DNA of 64,000 bases from Erysipelatoclostridium sp. An173 (GCF_002160495.1 NZ_NFKR01000008.1:35966-99965), one strand, 5' to 3'. Shown: positions 26,388-34,456, counted from the first letter of the stretch. The notes: generated from the letters alone by a model not told the origin. Made by a program: numbers and translations.

Positions 26388-28439
26388 TTATTTATTTACA
26401 ACTTCACGAACAACAGCGTCACTTGCGAATTCATAATCTAAAAATTCCATTTCAAAAACGCCTTGTCCTTGAGTGATTGAACGTAAATCAACAGCGTAAT
26501 TCATTACTTCGCGCATTGGTGCTTCAGCTACGATTTTAATTAAACCATCACTTAATACATCACTACCGATTACACGAGCTCGTTTAGTATTGAAATTACT
26601 CATGATATCACCAGTATAAGCTTCATCAACAATAACTTTCATTTTCATATATGGTTCCAATAAAGCCGGACTAGCTTTAGGAATGGCTTCTTTAAAGCAC
26701 ATCATTGTAGCTGTTTTAAATGCCATTTCTGAAGAGTCAACAGTGTGGTAAGAACCATCAACTAAAGTTGCTTTGATACCTAAAACTGGATAACCAGCTA
26801 ATACCCCGCTTTTAACGCTTTCTGCCAAACCTTTTTCAACTGCAGGGAAATATGATTTAGGGACAGCCCCACCAAATACTTTTTCATCGAATACATATGA
26901 TTCGTCATAATTATGAGTTGGTTCAAATGTGATTTCAACTTCACCGAATTGACCATGACCACCAGATTGTTTTTTGAAGCGAGTTCTTTGGGTAACAGAT
27001 TTTTTGATTGTTTCCCGATATGGAATTTTAATATCTTCTAATGTTGCTTCAACTTTGAATTTATTTTTTAATTTATTTAACATTGTATCAAGATGGATGT
27101 CACCAATACCATAAATACATTGTTGTTTAGTTTCGCTGTTGCTATTGAATTTTAATGTTAAGTCTTCTTCTAACAATTTATTAATAGCATTAGCAATCTT
27201 TTCTTCATTGCTTTTTCCTACCGGTACGATGGCTTTTCCATAGTATGGAGTAGAGAATTCAATTTCAGGAACAATAATCTGGTAACCAGCAATACATAAT
27301 GTATCATTAGTTTTTGAATATGATAATTTAGTTAATGCTCCAATATCACCTGCATGTAAGCAATCAACAGGAACTAATTCTTTTCCAATTGGCTGATATA
27401 ATTTAGATATTTTTTCAACTTCTTTTTCTTTAACATTATATAATGAACTACCGCTATAGACTGTACCAGTTACTACTTTAAATAATGATGTTCTTCCGAC
27501 AAATGGATCGGCAACTGTTTTAAAAATAAAGATACTAGCTGGTAAGCTTTCATCAAAACCTATTATTTCTTCTTCATCTTTATCGATATTTTTTACGATT
27601 AAAGAGTTGCTCATATCACCAGCTGCACTAAAGAAAGCAACCATTGAGTTTAAAATTATTTGAATTCCGATTTGATCAGTTCCACATAAAACAGGAATTA
27701 AGTTTTTAGACATAACCCCTTGACGTAAAGCTAATGAGATTTCATCTTTAGTAAATGGTTCTTCATTAATGTATTTTTCTAATAGTTCATCGCTTGTATT
27801 AGCAACAGCTTCATCAATCATTTCTTTGATTGGTAAGATTTCATCCATTAAATCTTCAGGAATATCACCTGGGATAGTATGGTCACCATCAAAGATACGT
27901 CCTTCCATTTTAGCGACGTTGACATAACCGATCATTTTATTATTTTCCATGATTGGAACCTGAATAGGAGCGATGACTTTACCATAGGTATCTTTTAATT
28001 GTTGTAACTTAGTTGGATAATCACTATTAGGGTTATCTAAGCCGTTAATATAAATTATTTTAGCTTTGTCACGAGCTTTATACATTGCTTGTTTAGTACC
28101 GGCGCTAATTCCAGGTGTTGCTGGATCAATTATTAATGCTGATTCGCAAACACTTAAAGCAGCTTCGCATTCTCCTACGAAATCAAATGTACCAGGAACA
28201 TCGATTAAATTAATTTTACAGTTATTCCATTCAACCGGAATGATGGATAAATTAACAGATGATTTTCTGTTGATTTCTTCGTCACTGTAATCACTTATGG
28301 TGTTTCCTTCATTAATAGTTCCGGCCCGTTTAATTAAACCGCTACGATAGGCCATAGCTTCAATGATACTGGTTTTACCACAACCAGAATGACCTAACAC
28401 GGCAACGTTACCGATTTCATTTGCATGATAAGTTCTCAT
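26388..28439 (-). CDS. EF-G-like translational GTPase (FusA2-type paralogue)
   Basis: 683 residues in EF-G domain order. G1 is GHSGCGKT at 16-23 and G3 DVPGTFDF near 80. The G4 NKxD motif reads NGLD (in YINGLDN near 134), losing the Lys that stacks on the guanine. The switch I ERGITI signature of true EF-G is also replaced. C-terminal domains IV-V are recognisable (GGHGQFGEVEI, PMREVMNYAVDLRS). These features fit the second EF-G-like class found in many Firmicutes, not the essential EF-G. Role unclear: possibly ribosome rescue or recycling. AAGGTGG precedes the ATG. Confidence 0.88.
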   Translation of the reverse strand: MRTYHANEIGNVAVLGHSGCGKTSIIEAMAYRSGLIKRAGTINEGNTISDYSDEEINRKSSVNLSIIPVEWNNCKINLIDVPGTFDFVGECEAALSVCESALIIDPATPGISAGTKQAMYKARDKAKIIYINGLDNPNSDYPTKLQQLKDTYGKVIAPIQVPIMENNKMIGYVNVAKMEGRIFDGDHTIPGDIPEDLMDEILPIKEMIDEAVANTSDELLEKYINEEPFTKDEISLALRQGVMSKNLIPVLCGTDQIGIQIILNSMVAFFSAAGDMSNSLIVKNIDKDEEEIIGFDESLPASIFIFKTVADPFVGRTSLFKVVTGTVYSGSSLYNVKEKEVEKISKLYQPIGKELVPVDCLHAGDIGALTKLSYSKTNDTLCIAGYQIIVPEIEFSTPYYGKAIVPVGKSNEEKIANAINKLLEEDLTLKFNSNSETKQQCIYGIGDIHLDTMLNKLKNKFKVEATLEDIKIPYRETIKKSVTQRTRFKKQSGGHGQFGEVEITFEPTHNYDESYVFDEKVFGGAVPKSYFPAVEKGLAESVKSGVLAGYPVLGIKATLVDGSYHTVDSSEMAFKTATMMCFKEAIPKASPALLEPYMKMKVIVDEAYTGDIMSNFNTKRARVIGSDVLSDGLIKIVAEAPMREVMNYAVDLRSITQGQGVFEMEFLDYEFASDAVVREVVNK

Positions 28440-28653
28440 AAAATACCACCTTTCTATAAAAAAACGAACTTCTTATATCTATTTTATCATATTGTTAGTA
28501 AAAAAAACTATATTAAGGTACTAAGAATTTAATTATTTTTAGTAAATATTTTAGTTACTAGTAATAAATGATAAAATTTAATGGGAAAATAGTGGGTAAA
28601 AGGGGAAAGAAAAAAGAAATTTAGAAAAAAATAAAAAAATATTAACAAAAGTA

Positions 28654-28682
28654 TTGACCTATTTAAAATCTTTTGGTATATT
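28654..28682 (+). promoter_or_regulatory. promoter of the first tRNA cluster
   Basis: TTGACC (28654-28659), 17-base spacer, TATATT (28677-28682). Transcription would start about 10 bases before tRNA-Val. Confidence 0.8.
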
Positions 28683-28699
28683 ATAGCAGTACCGTTCGA

Positions 28700-28775
28700 G
28701 GAGGTTTAGCTCAGTTGGGAGAGCATCTGCCTTACAAGCAGAGGGTCAGCGGTTCGAGCCCGTTAACCTCCACCA
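28700..28775 (+). tRNA. tRNA-Val (TAC)
   Basis: Full cloverleaf: acceptor GGAGGTT/AACCTCC, anticodon loop CTTACAA (anticodon TAC), T-loop TTCGAGC, encoded CCA. First of seven tRNAs. Confidence 0.97.
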
Positions 28776-28791
28776 TTAAAAAAGAAGAAAA

Positions 28792-28867
<76 letters not shown>

Positions 28868-28871
28868 TGAT

Positions 28872-28955
28872 GGAGGAGTAGCGAAGTGGCTAAACGCGGC
28901 TGACTGTAACTCAGTTCCTTTCGGTTCGGTGGTTCGAATCCGCCCTCCTCCACCA
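28872..28955 (+). tRNA. tRNA-Tyr (GTA)
   Basis: Acceptor GGAGGAG/CTCCTCC, anticodon GTA in CTGTAAC, long variable arm (class II), encoded CCA; 84 bases. Confidence 0.97.
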
Positions 28956-28964
28956 TACTAAAAT

Positions 28965-29040
28965 TGGGGTATAGCCAAGCGGTAAGGCAACAGACTTTGA
29001 CTCTGTCATCTCCCTGGTTCGAATCCAGGTACCCCAGCCA
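28965..29040 (+). tRNA. tRNA-Gln (TTG)
   Basis: Acceptor TGGGGTA/TACCCCA, anticodon TTG in TTTTGAC-type loop (CTTTGACT region), T-loop TTCGAAT, encoded CCA. Confidence 0.95.
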
Positions 29041-29044
29041 AGAT

Positions 29045-29120
29045 GACCCGCTAGCTCAGTCGGTAGAGCATCTGACTTTTAATCAGAGGGTCAGGCGTTC
29101 GAATCGCCTGCGGGTCACCA
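29045..29120 (+). tRNA. tRNA-Lys (TTT)
   Basis: Acceptor GACCCGC/GCGGGTC, anticodon loop CTTTTAA (TTT), T-loop TTCGAAT, encoded CCA. Confidence 0.97.
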
Positions 29121-29133
29121 TTTCAATTAAATT

Positions 29134-29222
29134 GCCCAGGTGGCGAAACTGGTAGACGCACAGGACTTAAAATCCTGCGGACCTCAAAATCCGTGCCGGT
29201 TCGATTCCGGCCCTGGGCACCA
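29134..29222 (+). tRNA. tRNA-Leu (TAA)
   Basis: Acceptor GCCCAGG/CCTGGGC, anticodon TAA in CTTAAAA, long variable arm (class II), encoded CCA; 89 bases. Confidence 0.97.
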
Positions 29223-29227
29223 TGATT

Positions 29228-29301
29228 GCGGGTGTAGTTCAATGGTAGAACTTCAGCCTTCCAAGCTGACTACGTGGGTTCGATTCCCATCACCCGCTCC
29301 A
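29228..29301 (+). tRNA. tRNA-Gly (TCC), copy 1
   Basis: Acceptor GCGGGTG/CACCCGC, anticodon loop CTTCCAA (TCC), encoded CCA. Identical over all 74 bases to the copy at 31251. Last gene of the first cluster. Confidence 0.97.
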
Positions 29302-29309
29302 TTGCATGT

Positions 29310-29336
29310 AAATCAATCGTATGATTGATTTTTTTG
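29310..29336 (+). terminator. terminator of the first tRNA cluster
   Basis: AAATCAATC and GATTGATTT pair around GTAT, followed by a T-run. Confidence 0.88.
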
Positions 29337-29424
29337 TTTATTTGGATATTTTTATAGTAATAACGTTTTTTCTTTATTGTTTAAAAAAATTATTATATAC
29401 TATAACAAATAGGAGGGATAAACA

Positions 29425-30294
29425 ATGGCAGAAAGAATTACTGGACATACTAAGTTAATTGGCTTATTGGCTCATCCGGTTCATCATTCAACTTCACCAA
29501 TGATGCATAATGAGGCTTTTGCTAAACTTGGTTTAGATTATGCTTATCTTGGTTTTGATGTTGATAATAATACTTTAGAAGATGCAATTAAGGGATTAAG
29601 AGCATTAAAGATGGTTGGGGCTAATGTTTCAATGCCAAATAAAATTTTGGTTGCAAAATACTTAGATGAACTTTCACCAGCTTCTAAATTATGTGGAGCT
29701 GTAAATACAATTGTTAATGAAAATGGTAAGCTAGTGGGGCATATTACTGATGGGATTGGTTTTATGCAATCGCTAAAAGATAATGATATTGATGTTATAG
29801 GTAAAAAGATGACAATTGGTGGTGCTGGTGGGGCAGCTACAGCAATTATGGTTCAAGCAGCTTTAGATGGTGTTAAGGAAATTTCGGTATTTAATGTAAG
29901 AGATAAATTCTGGGATAATGCGCTAGAAAAAATTGAAATGATCAATCAACAAACTGACTGTAAAGTGACTTTGTATGACTTAGCTGATTTAGATAAATTA
30001 AAAGCTGAAATCGCAAGTAGTCATGTTTTTGTAAATGCAACAGGAGTTGGAATGAAACCATTAGAAGGACAGACATATATTCCTGATGCTTCTTATTTAC
30101 CAAAAGATGTTATTGTTGTTGATATTATTTATGTACCAGAACAAACAGCGTTATTAAAATTAGCGCAGGAAGCTGGTTGTAAATATATTAATGGAAAAGC
30201 GATGGTCTTGTTCCAGGGAGCGGCTTCTTTTAAATTGTGGACAGGACAAGATATGCCAATTGATTATATGAAAGAAATTTTGAATATAAAATAA
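29425..30294 (+). CDS. aroE: shikimate (quinate) dehydrogenase, YdiB-like
   Basis: 289 residues. Substrate site HSTSPMMHNEAF near 21-32, VSMPNK with Lys73 and the catalytic partner Asp109 in HITDGIGF. Nucleotide loop GGAGGAAT near 131. VSMPNK instead of the usual TPHK, plus GMKPLEGQ and GAASFKLWTGQDMP, are features of the YdiB branch, which uses NAD or NADP and accepts quinate as well as shikimate. AGGAGG precedes the ATG. Works one step after the type I dehydroquinate dehydratase at 11745. Confidence 0.92.
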   Translation: MAERITGHTKLIGLLAHPVHHSTSPMMHNEAFAKLGLDYAYLGFDVDNNTLEDAIKGLRALKMVGANVSMPNKILVAKYLDELSPASKLCGAVNTIVNENGKLVGHITDGIGFMQSLKDNDIDVIGKKMTIGGAGGAATAIMVQAALDGVKEISVFNVRDKFWDNALEKIEMINQQTDCKVTLYDLADLDKLKAEIASSHVFVNATGVGMKPLEGQTYIPDASYLPKDVIVVDIIYVPEQTALLKLAQEAGCKYINGKAMVLFQGAASFKLWTGQDMPIDYMKEILNIK

Positions 30295-30321
30295 CAAATC
30301 AGGAAACTGGTTTGTTTTTTT
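30294..30321 (+). terminator. terminator after the shikimate dehydrogenase gene
   Basis: ACAAATCAG and CTGGTTTGT pair (one wobble) around GAAA, followed by T6. Confidence 0.88.
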
Positions 30322-30397
30322 ATGTGAAAATTAATTATTTTTAAAAGTTAATATAGAATTCATATCCGTGTATAATATGATAGATGAGGTGATTAAT

Positions 30398-30973
30398 ATG
30401 GCACAAAGATTTGAATTTAATGAAGAACATGATGAATTAGAAGATATGCCACTTGACTATCAAGAAGACGATAGTGACGAAGATACAGATGAAAAAGAGA
30501 AAACTGCTAAAAAACAGCGTGGTCGTAAAAAGAAAGTAACCAAGACCAAAAAACGTAACAAAACAAAAACGAAAGTAAAAAAAGAAAAGGGTGGTCGTTC
30601 TACTTTTTCTACGATAATAATATTTATTTTAATTATCCTTATTATAGCAGGTATAGGTGTTGGTGGTTATTTTGCCTATAATTATTATCAAGATCAACAA
30701 AATCAAATAGATAATCTTCAAGAAGAATTAGATAACCAGGAAAATCAAAATACTGATAGTAAAGAACAAAACTCTAATGAAAAACAAAATAGTAATAACG
30801 ATAATATAAGTGATGAAGAAAATAATTCTCAAAATCAAAAAAATGATCAATTACCATCTTCAGGAAATGACTCACAAAATAATGATAATCAAAATAATGA
30901 AGATAAAAATAGTGATTCGAGTGAAGATACTACTAATGATACTACTGATTCAAATGGAGAAACTGTTAATTAA
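30398..30973 (+). CDS. membrane protein with acidic head, basic stretch and Asn/Gln-rich tail
   Basis: About 191 residues starting MAQRFEFNEE; GAGGTGAT lies just upstream, so the earlier in-frame ATG codons are rejected. Acidic N terminus (about 1-35), very basic segment (about 38-70, Lys/Arg), one membrane helix (about 75-98), then about 95 residues made mostly of Asn, Gln, Asp, Ser and Glu starting with a coiled-coil-like run. The basic segment next to the helix puts the N terminus inside and the low-complexity tail outside. Family not recognised; possibly a wall or division scaffold. Confidence 0.65.
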   Translation: MAQRFEFNEEHDELEDMPLDYQEDDSDEDTDEKEKTAKKQRGRKKKVTKTKKRNKTKTKVKKEKGGRSTFSTIIIFILIILIIAGIGVGGYFAYNYYQDQQNQIDNLQEELDNQENQNTDSKEQNSNEKQNSNNDNISDEENNSQNQKNDQLPSSGNDSQNNDNQNNEDKNSDSSEDTTNDTTDSNGETVN

Positions 30974-30989
30974 AGCAGTTTCTTTTTTG
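30959..30989 (+). terminator. terminator
   Basis: GAAACTG and CAGTTTC pair around a 10-base loop, followed by T6. The stem includes coding sequence and the loop holds the stop codon. Confidence 0.75.
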
Positions 30990-31178
30990 TAATATAAAAA
31001 AATATTTAAATGTTTTTTTTATAAAATAATACTTAAAATTGTTAATTTAAGCAATAAATGATAAAAAAATCGAAAAAAATTTTAAATTTATAAAATTAAA
31101 TTTTATTGATTATAAGAGGATTTTTTGATAAGAGTATAAATAGGGTTAAAAAAATGTAAAATTTTTTTAAAAAAAGTA

Positions 31179-31207
31179 TTGCAATAGTTGAAAATAGATG
31201 TTATTAT
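31179..31207 (+). promoter_or_regulatory. promoter of the second tRNA cluster
   Basis: TTGCAA (31179-31184), 17-base spacer, TATTAT (31202-31207). The leader contains AGTAGT/ACTACT (31216-31236), a short hairpin before tRNA-Gly. Confidence 0.75.
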
Positions 31208-31250
31208 ATTAGGGCAGTAGTCGATGAGGCACTACTCAGAAACGAAATAA

Positions 31251-31324
31251 GCGGGTGTAGTTCAATGGTAGAACTTCAGCCTTCCAAGCTGACTACGTGG
31301 GTTCGATTCCCATCACCCGCTCCA
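31251..31324 (+). tRNA. tRNA-Gly (TCC), copy 2
   Basis: Identical to the tRNA at 29228-29301. First gene of the second cluster. Flanking sequence differs. Confidence 0.97.
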
Positions 31325-31331
31325 TATTTTT

Positions 31332-31407
31332 GCTTGAATAGCTCAGTTGGTAGAGCAATCGGCTGTTAACCGATCGGTCGTAGGTTCGAGTCCTACTTCA
31401 AGCGCCA
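31332..31407 (+). tRNA. tRNA-Asn (GTT)
   Basis: Acceptor GCTTGAA/TTCAAGC, anticodon loop CTGTTAA (GTT), T-loop TTCGAGT, discriminator G, encoded CCA. Confidence 0.96.
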
Positions 31408-31410
31408 TGT

Positions 31411-31486
31411 GGCCTGTTGGAGAAACGGTTAACTCACATGCCTTTCACGCATGCATTCACGGGTTCGAATCCCGTACAGGTCACCA
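31411..31486 (+). tRNA. tRNA-Glu (TTC)
   Basis: Acceptor GGCCTGT/ACAGGTC with one G-T pair, anticodon loop CTTTCAC (TTC), T-loop TTCGAAT, encoded CCA. Confidence 0.95.
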
Positions 31487-31497
31487 TTTGAAATCAT

Positions 31498-31523
31498 CCA
31501 GGACTTAGCGTCCTGGTTTTTTT
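31498..31523 (+). terminator. terminator of the second tRNA cluster
   Basis: CCAGGAC and GTCCTGG pair around TTAGC, followed by T7. Confidence 0.92.
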
Positions 31524-31525
31524 GT

Positions 31526-31921
31526 TTAATTGGTAAAAATCATATGTGTTAACCCAATGGCATGATTATTTAATATCCCGGCAATATATGATAAAATCTG
31601 GCGTTGGCTAACAGTATAAATATCATAGAAAGATTGAATAAAGAATAAGCGGTTTGAGTCTCCTTCGTAATTAAGGAGCCACTTAACTGATTCAATAAAG
31701 TTACCATGGAATTGTGCTTTTTCAACAATTGGATTATAACTAGAAGTGTTTTCTTCTTGATAAATTCGTTCAAGATAGGTAGCGTTATTACGACAGTCAG
31801 AAGAATAATTTATTAATTTGGTCTTTGTTTCATTGTTGGGAGCAATGGTTGCGACTAATTCATAATTAGCAGCAGCGAAAAGCTGATTGTAAATTAAGTT
31901 TTGTAAAACTGTATTATTCAT
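31526..31921 (-). CDS. hypothetical all-helical protein
   Basis: 131 residues, predicted mostly alpha-helical, no membrane segment. The spacing of Tyr, Asn and Glu in the first 60 residues and around FFIQSFYDIYTVSQRQ recalls four-helix proteins, but metal ligands of ferritin-like proteins are not obvious. GCAGGTGA precedes the ATG. Downstream of a GNAT gene on the same strand (16 bases), probably one operon. Family not recognised. Confidence 0.6.
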   Translation of the reverse strand: MNNTVLQNLIYNQLFAAANYELVATIAPNNETKTKLINYSSDCRNNATYLERIYQEENTSSYNPIVEKAQFHGNFIESVKWLLNYEGDSNRLFFIQSFYDIYTVSQRQILSYIAGILNNHAIGLTHMIFTN

Positions 31922-31937
31922 TTTATCACCTGCTTTA

Positions 31938-32474
31938 TTATATGCTTTGATTTTTTAAAGATAACTGATATTTTTCAATTGTTAGTTCATAAAGTTCGAT
32001 ATTTAAAAATTCACCACGTTTATAGCCATAATTTTTTAAAGAAACTAGTAATTCAAAGTTATTTTTAACTAAGATTTTTTTACTAGCTAGATTACGACTA
32101 AAAACTCGAGCAACAATGATTTTTGTATCATAGTTTGTAAATATATATTCGATCATTTGTTTAATTGCTTGATTCATTATTCCTAGATTCCAGTATGGCT
32201 GTCCTAGCCAATAACCGATTTCACCACAATGGCTATATATATCGTGACCAAAGGTAAATGATATAGCACCACAAAATATTTGATCAACAGTTATCGCAAA
32301 TTCGATAATTCTAGAATTGGGCTGGTTAGCTTTATTGATACAGTTTAAAGCATCTTGATTTGTAAAAGGATAAGGGAATTGATCGTTTAAATTGGCAGAA
32401 ACATTAGGATTGTTGGCTAATAAAACTAGTTGATTTTGGTCTTGTAGAATATATGGTCGTAATTGGATTTTCAT
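31938..32474 (-). CDS. GNAT N-acetyltransferase, RimJ/RimL type
   Basis: 178 residues. The order LRPYILQDQNQLVLLANNP, GAISFTFGHDIYSHCGEIGYWLGQPYWNLGI (in outline: the GEIGYWLGQPYW motif), then VARVFSRNLASKKILVKNNFE matches GNAT enzymes of the ribosomal-protein/antibiotic N-acetylation group. Acceptor unknown. AGAGGTG precedes the ATG. Confidence 0.85.
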   Translation of the reverse strand: MKIQLRPYILQDQNQLVLLANNPNVSANLNDQFPYPFTNQDALNCINKANQPNSRIIEFAITVDQIFCGAISFTFGHDIYSHCGEIGYWLGQPYWNLGIMNQAIKQMIEYIFTNYDTKIIVARVFSRNLASKKILVKNNFELLVSLKNYGYKRGEFLNIELYELTIEKYQLSLKNQSI

Positions 32475-32485
32475 TTTGACACCTC

Positions 32486-32513
32486 TTGTTTAATATTTTT
32501 ATCATGTTATACT
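32486..32513 (+). promoter_or_regulatory. sigma-A promoter of the DUF1146 gene
   Basis: TTGTTT (32486-32491), 16-base spacer, TATACT (32508-32513). Confidence 0.65.
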
Positions 32514-32544
32514 AGGTTATAATAATTTAAGGAGATGAAAAATA

Positions 32545-32745
32545 ATGTCATATCAGATTATAAAATTATTTGTTTATGTAATTTCGGTAATGTTATCGAT
32601 GTGGAGTTTAAGTTGTTTTAATTATGATAATATTATTCATAAAGGGAAGGTAAGAGAGTTTTATTTGTTTTTTTTAATTATCTCTTTATCGTTAGGATAT
32701 TTATTAGGAAGTTTTATTTTAGAGTTTGCAACGATTCATTTTTAA
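32545..32745 (+). CDS. DUF1146 (YwzB-like) membrane protein
   Basis: 66 residues with two membrane helices separated by a basic loop (HKGKVREFYL). Size and pattern match DUF1146/YwzB. In Bacillus subtilis ywzB precedes the murAA-spoIID-spoIIQ-mbl region, and here too spoIID is next, which supports the assignment. Function unknown. AAGGAG precedes the ATG. Confidence 0.8.
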   Translation: MSYQIIKLFVYVISVMLSMWSLSCFNYDNIIHKGKVREFYLFFLIISLSLGYLLGSFILEFATIHF

Positions 32746-32773
32746 CATATTATTAAGATCTCTTTCATATAGT
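32746..32773 (+). promoter_or_regulatory. candidate sigma-E promoter of spoIID
   Basis: CATATT (32746-32751), 14-base spacer, CATATAGT (32766-32773). Close to the Bacillus sigma-E consensus (ATATT, N14, CATACAnT). spoIID is a known sigma-E gene in Bacillus. Confidence 0.6.
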
Positions 32774-32798
32774 TTGATGAGGTAATTATATGAAAGAG
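32760..32798 (+). promoter_or_regulatory. 12-bp inverted repeat that would mask the spoIID start codon
   Basis: CTCTTTCATATA (32760-32771) pairs exactly with TATATGAAAGAG (32787-32798), which contains the ATG. The ribosome site GAGGT lies in the loop. Transcripts starting from the sigma-E-like promoter (about 32780) lack the left arm. Confidence 0.6.
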
Positions 32799-33689
32799 AT
32801 TGGTGTTAAAATTGGAATCGTTTTTTTTATTTTAATCGCTTTTTTATCGATGCAATTTAAATCAAAATATGAAGAAACAACGATTACAGGTAAACAAGAA
32901 CCAGATAAACCAGTACAAGTGGCAGTAACGATAGATAATAATGTTAATTATATTGATATGGATGATTATTTATTAGGGGTCGTTGCTGGAGAGATGCCAG
33001 CTGAATTTGAAATTGAAGCTTTAAAAGCCCAGGTCGTTGCAAGTCGGACTTTTGTTTATAATCGTAATTTAAGTGTTGATAATACTACTAACTCGCAGGT
33101 TTATTTGAGTGAGGAGCAAATGAAAGAAAACTGGGGTGATAAATATGATCAGTATCGTCAAAAAATTGTTACGGCTATCGATGAAACTAACGATGAAGTA
33201 ATGAAATATGATGGTCAATATATAAGTGCGATGTTTTTTTCTTCTAGTAATGGTTATACTGAAAATGTTGAAGATTATTTTGAATCAAGTGCATTACCAT
33301 ATTTAAGGAGCGTTGATAGTCATTGGGATCTAACTGTTGATCCCAGTAATAGTCGCTCAAAAGCTTTTTCTCGAGAGCAGTTAAAAGAAAAGTTTGCTTG
33401 TACTGACTTGGATTTTAATATTATTGCTTATAAAAAAAGTGGGCGTGTAGCTACTTTGAGCGTGGGTGGTAAAAATTATAGTGGTCGACAAGTTCGAGAA
33501 ATTTTAGGATTAGCTTCAAGCTGTTTTGAAATTGAATATAGTGATGGTGATTATATTTTTAAAACTTTAGGCAGCGGTCATGGTGTTGGGATGAGCCAAT
33601 ATGGTGCGCAAGGTATGGCTTTAGAAGGTGCTGATTATAAAACAATTTTAAATCATTATTATACTAATATTGAAATTACAAATAATTAG
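32790..33689 (+). CDS. spoIID: stage II sporulation protein D (peptidoglycan lytic transglycosylase)
   Basis: 299 residues. Membrane helix near 5-22, then the SpoIID domain: MDDYLLGVVAGEMPAEFEIEALKAQ in outline, with the catalytic Glu in GEMPAEF (about residue 72), AQVVASRTFV, SSSNGYTENVED, and C-terminal GHGVGMSQYGAQGMA. Cuts glycan strands so the mother-cell membrane can engulf the forespore, with SpoIIM, SpoIIP and the SpoIIQ-SpoIIIAH pair. Followed by spoIIQ as in Bacillus. Confidence 0.96.
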   Translation: MKEIGVKIGIVFFILIAFLSMQFKSKYEETTITGKQEPDKPVQVAVTIDNNVNYIDMDDYLLGVVAGEMPAEFEIEALKAQVVASRTFVYNRNLSVDNTTNSQVYLSEEQMKENWGDKYDQYRQKIVTAIDETNDEVMKYDGQYISAMFFSSSNGYTENVEDYFESSALPYLRSVDSHWDLTVDPSNSRSKAFSREQLKEKFACTDLDFNIIAYKKSGRVATLSVGGKNYSGRQVREILGLASSCFEIEYSDGDYIFKTLGSGHGVGMSQYGAQGMALEGADYKTILNHYYTNIEITNN

Positions 33690-33717
33690 TATAAACCTGA
33701 TTTTAGTGGAAACACTA
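33689..33717 (+). promoter_or_regulatory. candidate sigma-F promoter of spoIIQ
   Basis: GTATA (33689-33693), 14 bases, GGAAACACTA (33708-33717), which matches GGnnAnAnT. The spacing is about one base short of the Bacillus sigma-F pattern. spoIIQ is sigma-F dependent in Bacillus. Confidence 0.55.
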
Positions 33718-33733
33718 CAAATGAGGTGAAATA

Positions 33734-34378
33734 ATGAAACTTTTTATAAAGCGTAATCGACGGGTCTTGATTTTTACAGCTGTAGTTTTGTTTTTTTTAC
33801 TTGGTGTTGGTGTTGTTCAGTTAATTGTTAATCAATATCAGCCTTATAATGATACTGCGGTTGTTAAAGTTGATGAAGGCCAGGAAGAAACAAATGAAAG
33901 TAATGATGATCCTCAAGCCCCAGCAGAAAAATTGATTAAACCAGTAGATGATGGTATTGAAATAGTAAAAAAGTTTTATGATGCTAGCTTGAGTGATGAA
34001 GAATTAGAAAACGCTCTAGTATATTTTGAAGGGGTGTATCGTCCTAATTTAGGTATCGATTTTGCTAATGATAACAAAGCTTTTGAAGTAAAAGCAGCAT
34101 GTTCAGGAACAGTTACTAAAAAAGAAAATGATGCGTTATTAGGATGGGTAGTAACAGTTACTAATGAAAATGGGATTGCAACTACTTATCAGTCTTTAAG
34201 CGAAGTTACGGTAGAAAAAGATGCTGTAATTAAACAGGGAGATAAAATTGGTACTAGTGGTGAAAATGTTTATGAATCAGAATTAAAGAATCATTTACAC
34301 TTTATTTTAGAAAAAGATAACCAGGCTATAAACCCTGAAAAATATTTTGATCAAGAGGTCTCAAAAATAGCGTTATAA
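33734..34378 (+). CDS. spoIIQ: SpoIIQ-type M23 domain protein with degenerate zinc site
   Basis: 214 residues. Short cytoplasmic end, membrane helix (about 12-30), linker, then an M23/LytM-like domain (about 95-205). The first zinc motif, normally H-x-x-x-D in HxGID, reads NLGID, so the His is Asn; the late HLHF motif is kept. Loss of the first His is also known for Bacillus SpoIIQ, which is non-enzymatic and binds SpoIIIAH across the intermembrane space. Position between spoIID and an mreB-type gene fits spoIIQ. Confidence 0.85.
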   Translation: MKLFIKRNRRVLIFTAVVLFFLLGVGVVQLIVNQYQPYNDTAVVKVDEGQEETNESNDDPQAPAEKLIKPVDDGIEIVKKFYDASLSDEELENALVYFEGVYRPNLGIDFANDNKAFEVKAACSGTVTKKENDALLGWVVTVTNENGIATTYQSLSEVTVEKDAVIKQGDKIGTSGENVYESELKNHLHFILEKDNQAINPEKYFDQEVSKIAL

Positions 34379-34380
34379 TC

Positions 34381-34427
34381 AACCAAATAGTGATAATTAA
34401 AAAAATTATCGCTATTTGGTTTTTTAC
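34381..34427 (+). terminator. spoIIQ terminator
   Basis: 34381-34398 pairs with 34404-34421 (18 bp, one wobble) and is followed by TTTTT. Confidence 0.9.
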
Positions 34428-34428
34428 C

Positions 34429-34456
34429 TTGTAAATAAAAAAAATCATGGTACAAT
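34429..34456 (+). promoter_or_regulatory. sigma-A promoter of the mreB/mbl gene
   Basis: TTGTAA (34429-34434), 16-base spacer, TACAAT (34451-34456). Confidence 0.65.

Noticed and set aside
28964..29328. Open frames across the tRNA cluster that could look like small proteins
   Set aside because: They lie within tRNA-Gln to tRNA-Gly and have no ribosome sites; they are by-products of tRNA sequence.
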